Positions 16,350-23,319 of a DNA stretch of 34,384 nucleotides are shown piece after piece. This DNA is from a virus. The position numbers were made by a program, and so were the translations under genes. The stretch is from positions 1 to 34,384 of the IMG/VR virus record IMGVR_UViG_3300028831_000812. The stretch is one strand, 5' to 3'. Numbering within the stretch: position 1 is the first letter of the stretch; every line of letters starts with the position of its first letter. Below the pieces are notes generated by a model. It was not told the origin of the DNA and did no database searches. It was given only the letters and a program-made list of their open reading frames with translations.

Positions 16350-16547
16350 ATGCTGTGTGCTTATTGCAAAGAGCCGATGAACGAAGGTGCCGGCGTCTGT
16401 AAAGCGTGCGGACGGAAGCAGCCGATGTCACGTGTGGCTCGTGACAAGTGGTGGCGATGGTTGACCCTCGCAGTCTTGATTGTCCCAGTCCTTGGTGCAC
16501 TCATTTATTGGGCCTATTACTCGATAGACCCGACCTTCTGGAAATAG
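16350..16547 (+). CDS. Counter-strand zinc-ribbon, single-span membrane protein
   Basis: 65 residues from the ATG at 16350, with GGAGGG about 8 nt upstream; a TTG at 16335 is in frame but less likely. The N-terminal part carries two CxxC pairs (CAYCKEP and CKACGRKQP), a zinc ribbon. A basic linker (RVARDKWWRW) leads to a membrane segment (LTLAVLIVPVLGALIYWAYY). The stop TAG (16545-16547) abuts the opposing stop of the tail chaperone extension with no gap. This architecture (short zinc ribbon plus one membrane helix) is that of small cytoplasm-facing membrane proteins. A host-modifying or superinfection-exclusion moron is plausible. Confidence 0.75.
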   Translation: MLCAYCKEPMNEGAGVCKACGRKQPMSRVARDKWWRWLTLAVLIVPVLGALIYWAYYSIDPTFWK

Positions 16548-16847
16548 CTACGCCTCATCTCGCGGAAGCTGTGGCGTCGCATCCGCGTCAGCGGACGTGT
16601 CGTCACCAGCGATCACAGGCGCTTTGTATCCCATCTTCGCAGCGACAAGGATGTCGGCCGGCGGGTATTGCTGAATGTGTTTCTTCCCAGCGAGCAGGCG
16701 GCGGATAGTCAGCGTATGCCAAAGCTGATCGGGGTCGCCCCCAAACCAACGCGCATAATCCAATATCAGATATTCGAAGTCTGGCTTGGACTCTCCGCCG
16801 CCAATGCTTCCCCCGTTGGAACGGGCTCGCTCACAATGGGCTTGCTT
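16548..16847 (-). CDS. gpT-like extension of tail chaperone, reached by -1 frameshift
   Basis: This is the open -1 frame downstream of the gpG-like gene; it runs from just after a TGA (16848-16850) to the TAG at 16548. It encodes ESKPDFEYLILDYARWF followed by GGDPDQLWHTLTIRR, a sensible folded segment, but no ATG occurs early in it. The only early in-frame start-like codon is a TTG at 16763 without a ribosome site. A five-G run at 16810-16814 lets the GGG codon re-pair after a -1 slip. The fusion would be 147 residues of the upstream protein plus 87 more (234 total) with a Gly-rich junction (GGSIGGGES). This matches the lambda G/GT pattern of a minor fused chaperone that recruits the tail tube subunit. 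Confidence 0.75.
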   Translation of the reverse strand, partial: KQAHCERARSNGGSIGGGESKPDFEYLILDYARWFGGDPDQLWHTLTIRRLLAGKKHIQQYPPADILVAAKMGYKAPVIAGDDTSADADATPQLPRDEA

Positions 16848-17251
16848 TCAAAGTCGCCATAAATACCGGACTGTCGGCGAACCACAAAAAACGCGCTCAG
16901 CATTTCGAGTGACGTCGCCGGTACCGCACGAAATTCTTCACGCGTCAGCCCTGGATGCGCACGGGTGAGCCCGTAATAGACCACATCGCAAAGTTTCCCG
17001 TATTGCTCGCGCGTCAGTTCGTAGCGTTTGTTGACGACCTGCATGCCACGACGGAGCGCGGTTGCATCGGCTTCTTCGCCTTCTTGCCGTTTCGCGTCTT
17101 TGTCCTGCGCGAACAGAACCTTGGTCAATTCGATAATATCGTCCCACACCATGTCGAGCTGATCGGCGACCAACGGCGGGATTGGCCACTGCTTAGCGTT
17201 CCACGCGATCGGCGGTGTTCGCTTGGGATCAAAAGATGCAGGTTCTGTCAT
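16766..17251 (-). CDS. gpG-like tail assembly chaperone
   Basis: 161 residues starting MTEPASFDPKRTPPIAW, with the ATG overlapping the preceding stop (ATGA, 17248-17251). The protein is helical with a charged central part (KVLFAQDKDAKRQEGEEAD) and no catalytic motif. It lies two genes after the tail tube and directly before the tape measure, the conserved position of gpG-type chaperones that coat the tape measure during tail assembly. The end of the gene overlaps an open -1 frame and carries a slippery G run (16810-16814), supporting the G/GT interpretation. Sequence similarity to known G proteins is not obvious by eye. Confidence 0.75.
   Translation of the reverse strand: MTEPASFDPKRTPPIAWNAKQWPIPPLVADQLDMVWDDIIELTKVLFAQDKDAKRQEGEEADATALRRGMQVVNKRYELTREQYGKLCDVVYYGLTRAHPGLTREEFRAVPATSLEMLSAFFVVRRQSGIYGDFESKPIVSEPVPTGEALAAESPSQTSNI
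16810..16814 (-). other. Candidate -1 ribosomal slippery site
   Basis: On the mRNA strand the frame reads CCA ACG GGG GAA. The run of five G allows perfect re-pairing of the GGG codon one base back. It lies inside the only stretch (16847 down to 16766) where both frames are open. It is not a perfect X-XXY-YYZ heptamer, so the exact slip point is uncertain. Confidence 0.55.
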
Positions 17252-17622
17252 TGCGTTCTCACCGTTGCGCCGACTTTGATAACGGCCTCTTGAAGATGAT
17301 CTTGGTTCTCGACTTCGTGGGCTTTGATACGCGGCAGGAGCAGTTCACTTGAAAGATAGTTGGGGCCGAGATGCGCTAACGTTTCTAGTAAGGCCTTGCG
17401 ATTGCGGCGAATATCAACAAGGTCACCGCAGGCAAGCGGCGGCATGTAGCGACGAAAGCGGTATTCGGTGATTTTCTTCGCGACAAACGCCGTCTCCCGC
17501 CATATCTCGGTTTCGGAGCGGCGGAAGGTCGTGCAGATTTCCGGCAGCGGAACGCCGTTGGCGAGGTTTTCGAAGATCAGTTTTCGATCCTCGCCAAGTT
17601 TAAGGCGTTCCGCGTCAGTCAT
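17248..17622 (-). CDS. Tail-region protein, unknown function
   Basis: 124 residues starting MTDAERLKLGEDRKLIFENLANG. Helical, with a segment (NGVPLPEICTTFRRSETEIWRETAFVAKKI) that resembles a helix-turn-helix of the kind found in terminase small subunits and small phage adaptor proteins. It sits between the tail tube gene and the gpG-like chaperone, 12 nt after the former and overlapping the latter by ATGA. The position suggests a tail assembly factor. No firm family assignment can be made. Confidence 0.65.
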   Translation of the reverse strand: MTDAERLKLGEDRKLIFENLANGVPLPEICTTFRRSETEIWRETAFVAKKITEYRFRRYMPPLACGDLVDIRRNRKALLETLAHLGPNYLSSELLLPRIKAHEVENQDHLQEAVIKVGATVRTQ

Positions 17623-17634
17623 CGGGATGCGACC

Positions 17635-18375
17635 TTAAGCCGCCTCTGCGAAGCTGAACGTGCCGAGCACGTCGTTGTCATCGACGCCAGCGATGTAGTC
17701 GAACGTGGGTTTTCCAAAGTCGCCTTGCTTGGTCGACCAGTCCGCGTTCGTGTTGATGCAGGAGTTCAGCACGAGCACGTCCTGATCGGAACCCCACGGC
17801 ATGACCATGACGGCGTTGAAAGCGCCGGTCTTGCCCTGCGGCTGATTTGTCATCGTCACGATCTCGCCCTGGCTGACGGTATAGAGATAGCTGATCTTGA
17901 CGTTGAGGCTCGCGTTGGTTGACGCGAACGTATAGACGCCGGCCGCAACCGAGTATTGTCCAGCCGCAGGGGCGCTGGCGACGCGCTTCATCGGATTCAT
18001 AGCGTTATCCGCGTTCAGCACGCCGAGGTCGGTTGTCCACGTCGCCGAATTCGCTACGGTGATGGTGTAAGGTGAAGTCGCTGGCACCGTGCCGCTTTCC
18101 TTGTCGGCCTCTTTGAGGATAAGCGTACTGGCCCCGCTCACGCCGGCGATCAGATCGGCCAGGATGCGCGCGTTCGGGCGGCCCATTGTAACCTTGCCCG
18201 ACACCTCGGCCTCGCCCGCGGCGACCGCCACTGCGAATTGGTTCTCGCCGAACAGCGACTTAGACGCTCGCTTGATGGTAATTCCAACGTCCTGCGGGAC
18301 ATAAAACCGTGCAGGTGTTGGATTGCTGCCGGCTGCGATTCCGAAGAAGCGTGACGCGCCGAAAATGGTGTTCAT
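17635..18375 (-). CDS. Major tail tube protein
   Basis: 246 residues starting MNTIFGASRFFGIAAG. It is predicted to be mostly beta structure, with repeated alternating segments (YTITVANSATWTTDLGV, YSVAAGVYTFASTNASLNV, KISYLYTVSQGEIVTM). The length and fold type fit tail tube subunits, and the gene precedes the chaperone and tape measure genes as expected. Its leader (CCTTTGACGGAGTAGACC before the ATG) shares a core with those of the capsid and decoration genes. This suggests that the three most abundant virion proteins use related translation starts. Confidence 0.8.
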   Translation of the reverse strand: MNTIFGASRFFGIAAGSNPTPARFYVPQDVGITIKRASKSLFGENQFAVAVAAGEAEVSGKVTMGRPNARILADLIAGVSGASTLILKEADKESGTVPATSPYTITVANSATWTTDLGVLNADNAMNPMKRVASAPAAGQYSVAAGVYTFASTNASLNVKISYLYTVSQGEIVTMTNQPQGKTGAFNAVMVMPWGSDQDVLVLNSCINTNADWSTKQGDFGKPTFDYIAGVDDNDVLGTFSFAEAA

Positions 18376-18424
18376 GATGGTCTACTCCGTCAAAGGTGGA
18401 TGGGGAGTGGGGAGTGGCAGTTGG

Positions 18425-18751
18425 CTAGGGCTTTGTCGTTTCTTGCGGCGCCTTTACCGGCTCCTGAGGCTTGCCGACTGTCGCGGCCGGCTTGAGCTTT
18501 TCGAGCCCAGCGCGAACCGTCTCTTGGGCGGCGGTATTCAGCGCGAGCGCGCCATGCTGGCAGTTGTCGCCAAACCACGCAGCGATGCCGCCTTCGGTCG
18601 AAAGCGCCGCCGCTAGGGCTGGCAGAGCGGCGTGAACCTGGTTGTAGGCTGCCGTGTCTTGCGAGAGAGGAGTGCCACTGAAGCCGCGTAGCCATTCACG
18701 TGCGATCTTCATGTTGGCGTGGTCTTTGTGTTCTTTCTCGTCCTTAGCCAT
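18425..18751 (-). CDS. Small protein between tail terminator and tail tube, unknown function
   Basis: 108 residues from the ATG at 18751 (MAKDEKEHKDHANMKIAREW), chosen because AAGGAGAG lies 5-6 nt upstream; the frame is open to 18820. The product has a charged N terminus, a helical middle and a Pro/Lys/Thr-rich low-complexity tail (PQEPVKAPQETTKP). No motif is recognised. A minor tail or assembly protein is likely from position alone. Confidence 0.6.
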   Translation of the reverse strand: MAKDEKEHKDHANMKIAREWLRGFSGTPLSQDTAAYNQVHAALPALAAALSTEGGIAAWFGDNCQHGALALNTAAQETVRAGLEKLKPAATVGKPQEPVKAPQETTKP

Positions 18752-18788
18752 GTGGCTCTCCTTGAAGTTAAAGAATTGAACAACGCCG

Positions 18789-19316
18789 CTATCGGGCGAA
18801 GATGATTTCGTATGGGACATAACAGACAGCTTGTCCGCAGTTTGGGTCCGTTGAATTGCCGCCGAGGTTCTTTATGGCGAGGCCATTAAACTGCGCGCTT
18901 TCGATGATGTTGTTGGGACCTTCCAGCCCCAGTTTGTGCGAGTCATCCGGGTCGGTTGGCGTGACTGCAGCCTCCAGCGTGTCGAGAAGTGGATTAAGAA
19001 TTGTTTGCGAGGCCGTACCGATCTGAGCTGTTGCGCCGACATGGAAATAGACAGTCCACTTTCGTTTCACGAGGCCAGTGCCTTCCCGTATAAATTCCTC
19101 GAAGGCTTCATCCATGAACAGGACTGGCTGTAAGCTGGGCGGAACGCGCTGAACCTCGATCACCTTCCGCGACACAAGGTTGAAGGGTTTGTCAGCCGTG
19201 GGGGTTCCGGCCTTCGCATCGCCGTTACCGTCTGGGCGGCCGTCAACGGCGCCAGGCGCACGGAGCGGCGTGACGAGCGCGAACAGCGCAAGATAGATGG
19301 TTTCACGCGGGATCAT
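18789..19316 (-). CDS. Tail terminator protein (gpU-like)
   Basis: 175 residues starting MIPRETIYLALFALV. The mixed alpha/beta sequence with RKWTVYFHVGA and NPLLDTLEAAVTP, ending YVPYEIIFAR, resembles minor tail/terminator proteins that cap the tail tube. The start overlaps the gp10-like gene stop (ATGA, 19313-19316). The order connector, gp10-like, terminator, tube is the standard siphophage arrangement. Similarity is judged from layout and length rather than a decisive motif. Confidence 0.7.
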   Translation of the reverse strand: MIPRETIYLALFALVTPLRAPGAVDGRPDGNGDAKAGTPTADKPFNLVSRKVIEVQRVPPSLQPVLFMDEAFEEFIREGTGLVKRKWTVYFHVGATAQIGTASQTILNPLLDTLEAAVTPTDPDDSHKLGLEGPNNIIESAQFNGLAIKNLGGNSTDPNCGQAVCYVPYEIIFAR

Positions 19317-19852
19317 TCGGCGGCCACGGCGAAGGTTTCTTGCCTCGCCTCGCCGACGACTTCGCGAATCCCACGCTCGAACGGTTGCCGCATTTGGAAC
19401 AGCGCCAGCCGCGCGTAGGAGCGTTCGGGAATCGTGACGGGGTGTGCCTTGGCCCTCATCGCAAAGACCATTCCGCTTGCGCCGCCGCCACTGGATAAGC
19501 CCATCCGGGCTGGCGCCATGAAGGCAAGGGCGCGCGCGTTGACTGGAACGACTTCTGGGATGTGGACGGTGCCGCCACGTTCCTGAATTCCGGCGTAGCG
19601 AATGACCTCGTCGATGTAGACGCGGCCCGTAACGCTCCCGGGCGATTCCTCGATTTCAGATTTCACGCCCCGGTAGAGCGGCCCCTGTGAATGGAACCGC
19701 GACAGAATGTTGTTCTTAACCTTCTCGCGCAGACTGATCGTGAAGCGCGCGATAAAGATGCGCAGTTTGTCCTGCAATACGACCGGCAGGCGCGCGAACT
19801 TCGCATTCAGCGCTGTCAGGCCTTTTACCTCGACGCCGATAAAGTCCGACAT
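19313..19852 (-). CDS. HK97 gp10-like head-tail joining protein
   Basis: 179 residues from the ATG at 19852 (MSDFIGVEVKGLTALNAKF); the longer open frame to 20191 overlaps the connector gene and is rejected. Features of gp10/gpS-type completion proteins are present: an N-terminal helix pair (LPVVLQDKLRIFIARF), a basic turn, then IRYAGIQERGGTVHIP, a phrase typical of this family (YAxxQExG). The C terminus reads ERSYARLALFQM. It follows the connector gene by 14 nt and overlaps the terminator gene. Confidence 0.8.
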   Translation of the reverse strand: MSDFIGVEVKGLTALNAKFARLPVVLQDKLRIFIARFTISLREKVKNNILSRFHSQGPLYRGVKSEIEESPGSVTGRVYIDEVIRYAGIQERGGTVHIPEVVPVNARALAFMAPARMGLSSGGGASGMVFAMRAKAHPVTIPERSYARLALFQMRQPFERGIREVVGEARQETFAVAAE

Positions 19853-19866
19853 CGCCGACCTCAGAC

Positions 19867-20313
19867 TTAGGTTTCGTTTTCCGTGGGCGCGACCGGAAGG
19901 TTGGAGTCGTGCATCCCGATACCGAACTGCGGCTGGACGCGGTCGCCATCGCCTTGCCGACGTTGCTTGTCGGCAATCGAAATGCCGCCGGCGTACGGCA
20001 TTACTGCACCGGGTTTGCCAGCCATGACTTCGTAATTGATCGCCATGCGTAGATAGTTGTTGGCGCGTTGGCTGTACGTGGTGCGTAGATCGCGATCGAC
20101 GGTGTCCGCCTCTCGTGAGAGACGTGAAGCCAGTGCCCGGCACAGGATTGCAGCCACGGTGTACGAATTCGTGTTCTGCGTAAGTGCCCAATCGATCTCA
20201 GCATCCTGGAACTGCTGATCCGCGTTCTTGATGTCACCCACCAAGAGACGCACTTGATACCGTTTCGATGTCGCGAGTTGCGACGGATCATAGGTCCAGG
20301 TGGGCGCTGTCAT
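19867..20313 (-). CDS. Head-tail connector / adaptor protein (gp6-like)
   Basis: 148 residues starting MTAPTWTYDPSQLATSKRYQ. The segment YQVRLLVGDIKNADQQFQDAEIDWAL is typical of head-tail adaptors that bind under the portal (the phrase 'R.LVGDT....F.D.EI' recurs in this family). It is followed by a helical middle region with SRLSREADTVDRDLR. The C-terminal part (residues ~105-148) is less ordered. Its place between the head proteins and gp10-like gene supports the assignment. Confidence 0.8.
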   Translation of the reverse strand: MTAPTWTYDPSQLATSKRYQVRLLVGDIKNADQQFQDAEIDWALTQNTNSYTVAAILCRALASRLSREADTVDRDLRTTYSQRANNYLRMAINYEVMAGKPGAVMPYAGGISIADKQRRQGDGDRVQPQFGIGMHDSNLPVAPTENET

Positions 20314-20321
20314 GGCGGGCG

Positions 20322-21002
20322 CTACGCGCTAGCGGCGCCGAGCTGTGCGGAGACCCAAGCCCCCGTCGTGAGGCAGAAATAGATAGCGCGCTTCGCATTG
20401 GTGAGCGGAACGCCCGTCGCACCGGCAACGTCATCGATTGTATCGGAGCCATCGGCGAAAATTTGTGCCGCAGCCGCGCCATCGTTGAACACAGCGCGGA
20501 AATCGCCCGCGACTGCGGCGGGCAGAACCACGCTGTCTGCTGTCGTGGCGCAGACCGAGATGCGATTTACCTGCTTGTCGAGCGCCACAGCGCTGGTACG
20601 GCCACCGCCGGCGTGCGCCGTAATGGTGTTGTGCGTCGACACCTCAACCTCGCCTGTCACGGTGAGATCGGTGACCGAAGCTGCAGCCGGCGTCGAGCCG
20701 CCAATCGTTCCGTCGAACGTGCCAGTGTACGTGCCGGCGCCCGTGGCCGTGGTCAGCGCGGTCCAGGTCGGCGAGGCCTTGGTGTTCGTGTTCTGGTAGA
20801 GCACGGCGTTCGTGAGGTCGAGCAGCAACGCGCCCTTGACCGCAATGCCAGCGAGGGTGCCGCTGCCGCCGTTCACTGGCACGCCGGCGTTCGTGTACGG
20901 CAGAATTGCGGCCTTGCCGTCCAGATAGAGACCGCCGGTCAGGAAGTGGGCGACCTTTGCCGCGATCTTGCCTTTCCAGCGCTGCATGAATCCTGTGGCC
21001 AT
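20322..21002 (-). CDS. Virion structural protein, unknown type
   Basis: 226 residues starting MATGFMQRWKGKIAAKVAHF. A beta-rich, Gly/Thr/Ala-rich protein containing LDLTNAVLYQNTNTKASPTW, then TFDGTIGGSTPAAASVTDLTV and VVLPAAVAGDFRAVFNDGA. These phrases recur in phage surface or fibre-like proteins. It has a clear ribosome site (AGGAGAC, ~10 nt) and lies between a small head gene and the connector. It may be a head fibre or head-surface protein; this is inference from composition and place. Confidence 0.65.
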   Translation of the reverse strand: MATGFMQRWKGKIAAKVAHFLTGGLYLDGKAAILPYTNAGVPVNGGSGTLAGIAVKGALLLDLTNAVLYQNTNTKASPTWTALTTATGAGTYTGTFDGTIGGSTPAAASVTDLTVTGEVEVSTHNTITAHAGGGRTSAVALDKQVNRISVCATTADSVVLPAAVAGDFRAVFNDGAAAAQIFADGSDTIDDVAGATGVPLTNAKRAIYFCLTTGAWVSAQLGAASA

Positions 21003-21061
21003 GTCGATTGTCTCCTAGAAGCGTTTGGGTTTTGATTCTTGGGATCGGGCCGGCGTGACCG

Positions 21062-21406
21062 TCAGTTCTCGATTGTGGATTCGGCGATCTTCTCCGCCTC
21101 TGCCCGCGTCACCGCCTTCTTCGTGACCGTGACGCCGCGGACGACGATGTATTTCCCGCCACCGAGATGAACGAGATGGTTTGCGAGCTTGCCGAGCTTG
21201 GCGAGACCGCCATCGTCACCTTCGGGCGCTGCGGGATACAGCTCGATTTTCCCACCCTCGATGAGGGCCTTCAGGTTCGCGCGTGGTATGCGCGCGAGCT
21301 CCTGCTTGGTGAGCTTGTCCTGGTTGGTGAGGACGCGCTCGCCCATCGTGAACGTGCGCCGCACATAGGCACCGCCGGCGTTCGCGATTTCGGATGGTGA
21401 GTTCAT
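21062..21406 (-). CDS. Small head-region protein, unknown function
   Basis: 114 residues from the ATG at 21406 (MNSPSEIANAGGAYVRRTF), with GGGAGATG upstream. The open frame extends further to 21715, but that part is the antisense of the nuclease gene and has no ribosome site. The middle has a charged helical part (NQDKLTKQELARIPRANLKALIEGG) and the C terminus a Lys/Glu helix. No motif is recognised. It may be a small connector or capsid-associated protein, based on place only. Confidence 0.6.
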   Translation of the reverse strand: MNSPSEIANAGGAYVRRTFTMGERVLTNQDKLTKQELARIPRANLKALIEGGKIELYPAAPEGDDGGLAKLGKLANHLVHLGGGKYIVVRGVTVTKKAVTRAEAEKIAESTIEN

Positions 21407-21435
21407 TTGAACATCTCCCGTTAGTTGTCTATTCT
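21407..21435 (+). promoter_or_regulatory. Probable sigma70-type promoter of the nuclease gene
   Basis: TTGAAC (21407-21412) and TATTCT (21430-21435) are separated by exactly 17 bp on the plus strand, each matching the consensus at 4 of 6 positions. Transcription would start near 21442, 19 bp before the ATG of the counter-strand nuclease gene. The -35 abuts the start codon of the opposing small head gene. Confidence 0.45.
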
Positions 21436-21460
21436 CAAGAAGTGATTTGGGGCGCTCGGC

Positions 21461-22174
21461 ATGCCATCCGTTGCTCAGAAGCGTTGCGAGGGCTGCGGAA
21501 AGCGGTTCGCCAAACCTTTGAATTGCAGTGTTCGGCGGTGGTCTGAACGCCGGTTTTGCTCCCAGCCATGCAAGGTAGAAGCGCAGGTGGGTGCACCATC
21601 GAAAAAGCGTGGAAACCGCTATCGCGATAGTGCCGAGAGGCTGCCGTGCAGGATTTGCGGACAACCAACCCGTTACCTCGGCACCCGAAGAAACCATCTC
21701 TTCGGATTGGTGCATTGTGGATCGGCCAACTGTAGACAGGCGTCACTCGCTCTCAAGAACGAGCGAATTGCCAAGCGACATCTCGCCGATTACGCCAGTG
21801 GAAAGCGAAAGAAGATACGCACGGCATGGCTAAGCGTCGCCCGGATCAGTGTTGAAGAGAGGGCAATTTCATCGTGGTTTGAGCTGCGGGGCTGGACACC
21901 GCAATTCCGCCTCCTGCTAGGCGTCAGCGATGTGCGGCAGCCAAGATCGCTCGATCTCGATTTCGCGCAACCGGCCCTTCGCCTTTGCGTTGAAATCGAC
22001 GGAACTAGTCACCGCAAGCGCAAAGACATTGACGCGCGCCGCGATGAACTCCTGGCAAAGCGCGGCTGGAAAACTCTGAGGATTCCAGCCTCGCTAGTAC
22101 GAAGTGACATCCACGCAGCAACCGGAAAGATCGCTGCGTGGATCAATCACGAAACAATCGACGTGAAAAAATAG
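21461..22174 (+). CDS. Vsr/DUF559-like nuclease with zinc fingers, probable free-standing homing endonuclease
   Basis: 237 residues on the plus strand within the minus-strand head operon. Two cysteine clusters come first: Cys9, Cys12, Cys33, Cys37, and Cys63, Cys66, Cys86, Cys91, both zinc-finger-like. The C-terminal ~100 residues match the Vsr/DUF559 type of PD-(D/E)XK fold: LDLDFAQPALRLCVEIDG (Asp165/Asp167, Glu178-Asp180), His184, the Arg/Asp helix DARRDELLAKRGW and the strand KTLRIP. Vsr-like nucleases of this layout occur as phage homing endonucleases. Its own promoter-like sequence lies at 21407-21435. The 3' end overlaps the capsid gene end by 28 bp. DNA cleavage is inferred from the fold; the target site is unknown. 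Confidence 0.85.
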   Translation: MPSVAQKRCEGCGKRFAKPLNCSVRRWSERRFCSQPCKVEAQVGAPSKKRGNRYRDSAERLPCRICGQPTRYLGTRRNHLFGLVHCGSANCRQASLALKNERIAKRHLADYASGKRKKIRTAWLSVARISVEERAISSWFELRGWTPQFRLLLGVSDVRQPRSLDLDFAQPALRLCVEIDGTSHRKRKDIDARRDELLAKRGWKTLRIPASLVRSDIHAATGKIAAWINHETIDVKK

Positions 22175-23145
22175 CCCAAATCCGCGCCGACCAACTTCAT
22201 GTCGAACGCCATTTCGGCTTCGACACGGATGGTCGATCCGGGCTTGCCGCGGTTCGGCACCGGCTCGGTCCAGGACGCGATGCCGAAGGCGTTCTCGCCC
22301 TCGAGTCCGTCCCAGCCGAAGATGTAACCGGCCGACGGGATCATCAGGCCAGGTGCATCCGGCGCATACGACAGCAACGCGACCTTCCCGACCGCGAAGT
22401 TGTACGACGCGGCCGCGCCCTTCTTCGCGCTGTTGTAGGTCGCCTTCGCCACGACCACGCGGTCGACGTCGAAAGCGGCCGCGAGCAGTTCTGGGGTGAT
22501 CTTCTTCGCGTCGGCCTGCAGCGTGTACTTCACGCGGTCGATCACCAGCGGGTGCTTGCGCAGCGCCTGGTACACCGGATAGCCCAGCGTCAGGACGTTC
22601 GGCTCGTGGCCGGTGTTCTGAAGCATGGCCGTCTGGCCATTGGAGATGTCCGTGAACGGATCGGAGTTCGCGTCATCGTTCCACTGGATCGTGTGCGTGG
22701 CATCGCTCGTCGCTGCGGTGCCGGTGATATCCGTCGCCCACTTGCCCGTTGCCAGGTAGTTGGTGGCGAACAGCCGGTCGCGCCGGATGAGCAGCTTCTG
22801 CATCAGGAATTCGGTCATCGACGCTTCGAGGTCGATTTCCTTGTCGGCGTTCGCACGCGTCTGGTCGCCGAGATCCTTGTGCAGCGCCCAAACGTCGGCG
22901 AGGTAGCTGTCGGTCGCCAGATCGACGCCCGAGCCGGCCGACTCTTCTCCGTCACCGCGCTTCTGCGCTTCATCACGGAAGAAATCGTCCTTGTTCCACT
23001 TGTAATAGATGTCCGATTTGTTCGCGACGGGAACGATCGGAAACACCTTGTCGGCGATGAAGTTGTTGTGGTCCTGCATGTACGCAACCGCCACGTTGGT
23101 GAGCGGCTTGTTCGTGTGGACCTGACGAACTGTGGGTGAAGGCAT
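22147..23145 (-). CDS. Major capsid protein
   Basis: 332 residues starting MPSPTVRQVHTNKPLTNVAV. The family phrase 'AYMQDHNNFIADKVFPIVPV' appears near residues 21-40, followed by a charged arm (WNKDDFFRDEAQKRGDGEES) and the mixed alpha/beta body. Residues 160-190 contain a short loop typical of HK97-fold shell proteins. It lies after the protease, scaffold and decoration genes. A ribosome site (GATGGAGAA) and a repeated leader precede it. The last codons overlap the convergent nuclease gene by 28 bp, so the C terminus (GYFFTSIVS) is shared with antisense coding sequence. Confidence 0.85.
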   Translation of the reverse strand: MPSPTVRQVHTNKPLTNVAVAYMQDHNNFIADKVFPIVPVANKSDIYYKWNKDDFFRDEAQKRGDGEESAGSGVDLATDSYLADVWALHKDLGDQTRANADKEIDLEASMTEFLMQKLLIRRDRLFATNYLATGKWATDITGTAATSDATHTIQWNDDANSDPFTDISNGQTAMLQNTGHEPNVLTLGYPVYQALRKHPLVIDRVKYTLQADAKKITPELLAAAFDVDRVVVAKATYNSAKKGAAASYNFAVGKVALLSYAPDAPGLMIPSAGYIFGWDGLEGENAFGIASWTEPVPNRGKPGSTIRVEAEMAFDMKLVGADLGYFFTSIVS

Positions 23146-23160
23146 AGCGGTTCTCCATCA

Positions 23161-23190
23161 AAGGGATTGCAGCGCCTCACGGCGGTGCGT
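23161..23190 (-). repeat. Leader RNA hairpin copy B (upstream of capsid gene)
   Basis: On the mRNA strand this gives a 3-bp outer stem (GCA/UGC), a C-C mismatch, a 4-bp inner stem (CGCC/GGCG) and a GUGA tetraloop (GNRA class). It lies about 25-45 nt before the capsid start codon. It is related to copies C (23264-23293) and A (23711-23740). Confidence 0.65.
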
Positions 23191-23215
23191 TCATGAGAGG
23201 GGCTGACAGGAGTGA

Positions 23216-23238
23216 CGGCGGGCGGTCTTTACCCGCCG
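23216..23238 (-). other. GC-rich hairpin between decoration and capsid genes
   Basis: CGGCGGG (23216-23222) pairs with CCCGCCG (23232-23238) across a 9-nt loop. No T tract follows on the minus strand, so it is not a classical terminator. It may stabilise or process the mRNA between the two abundant gene products. Confidence 0.5.
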
Positions 23239-23263
23239 CCGCGCCCATGCCCGGCTTGCCCCT

Positions 23264-23293
23264 TTGGGATTGCGGCGTCTCACGACGGCGCGA
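23264..23293 (-). repeat. Leader RNA hairpin copy C (intergenic)
   Basis: Shares GGGATTGC and the hairpin design of copy B but with sequence changes that keep pairing: outer stem GCG/CGC and inner stem CGUC/GACG on the mRNA, again with a C-C mismatch and GUGA loop. It lies in the 174-bp gap between the decoration and capsid genes. Confidence 0.6.
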
Positions 23294-23319
23294 GCGCGCT
23301 TGCCGACGCGCGTTTCTGA

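Noticed and set aside
21407-21715. Upstream extension of the small head gene at 21062
   Set aside because: The extension is antisense to the nuclease gene; the ATG at 21406 has a good ribosome site.
22138-23139. Plus-strand open frame opposite the capsid gene
   Set aside because: Mirrors the capsid gene almost exactly; Arg/Val-rich antisense translation.
23216-23238. Possible terminator between decoration and capsid genes
   Set aside because: The hairpin is stable but has no T tract on the minus strand, so it is listed as a hairpin only.
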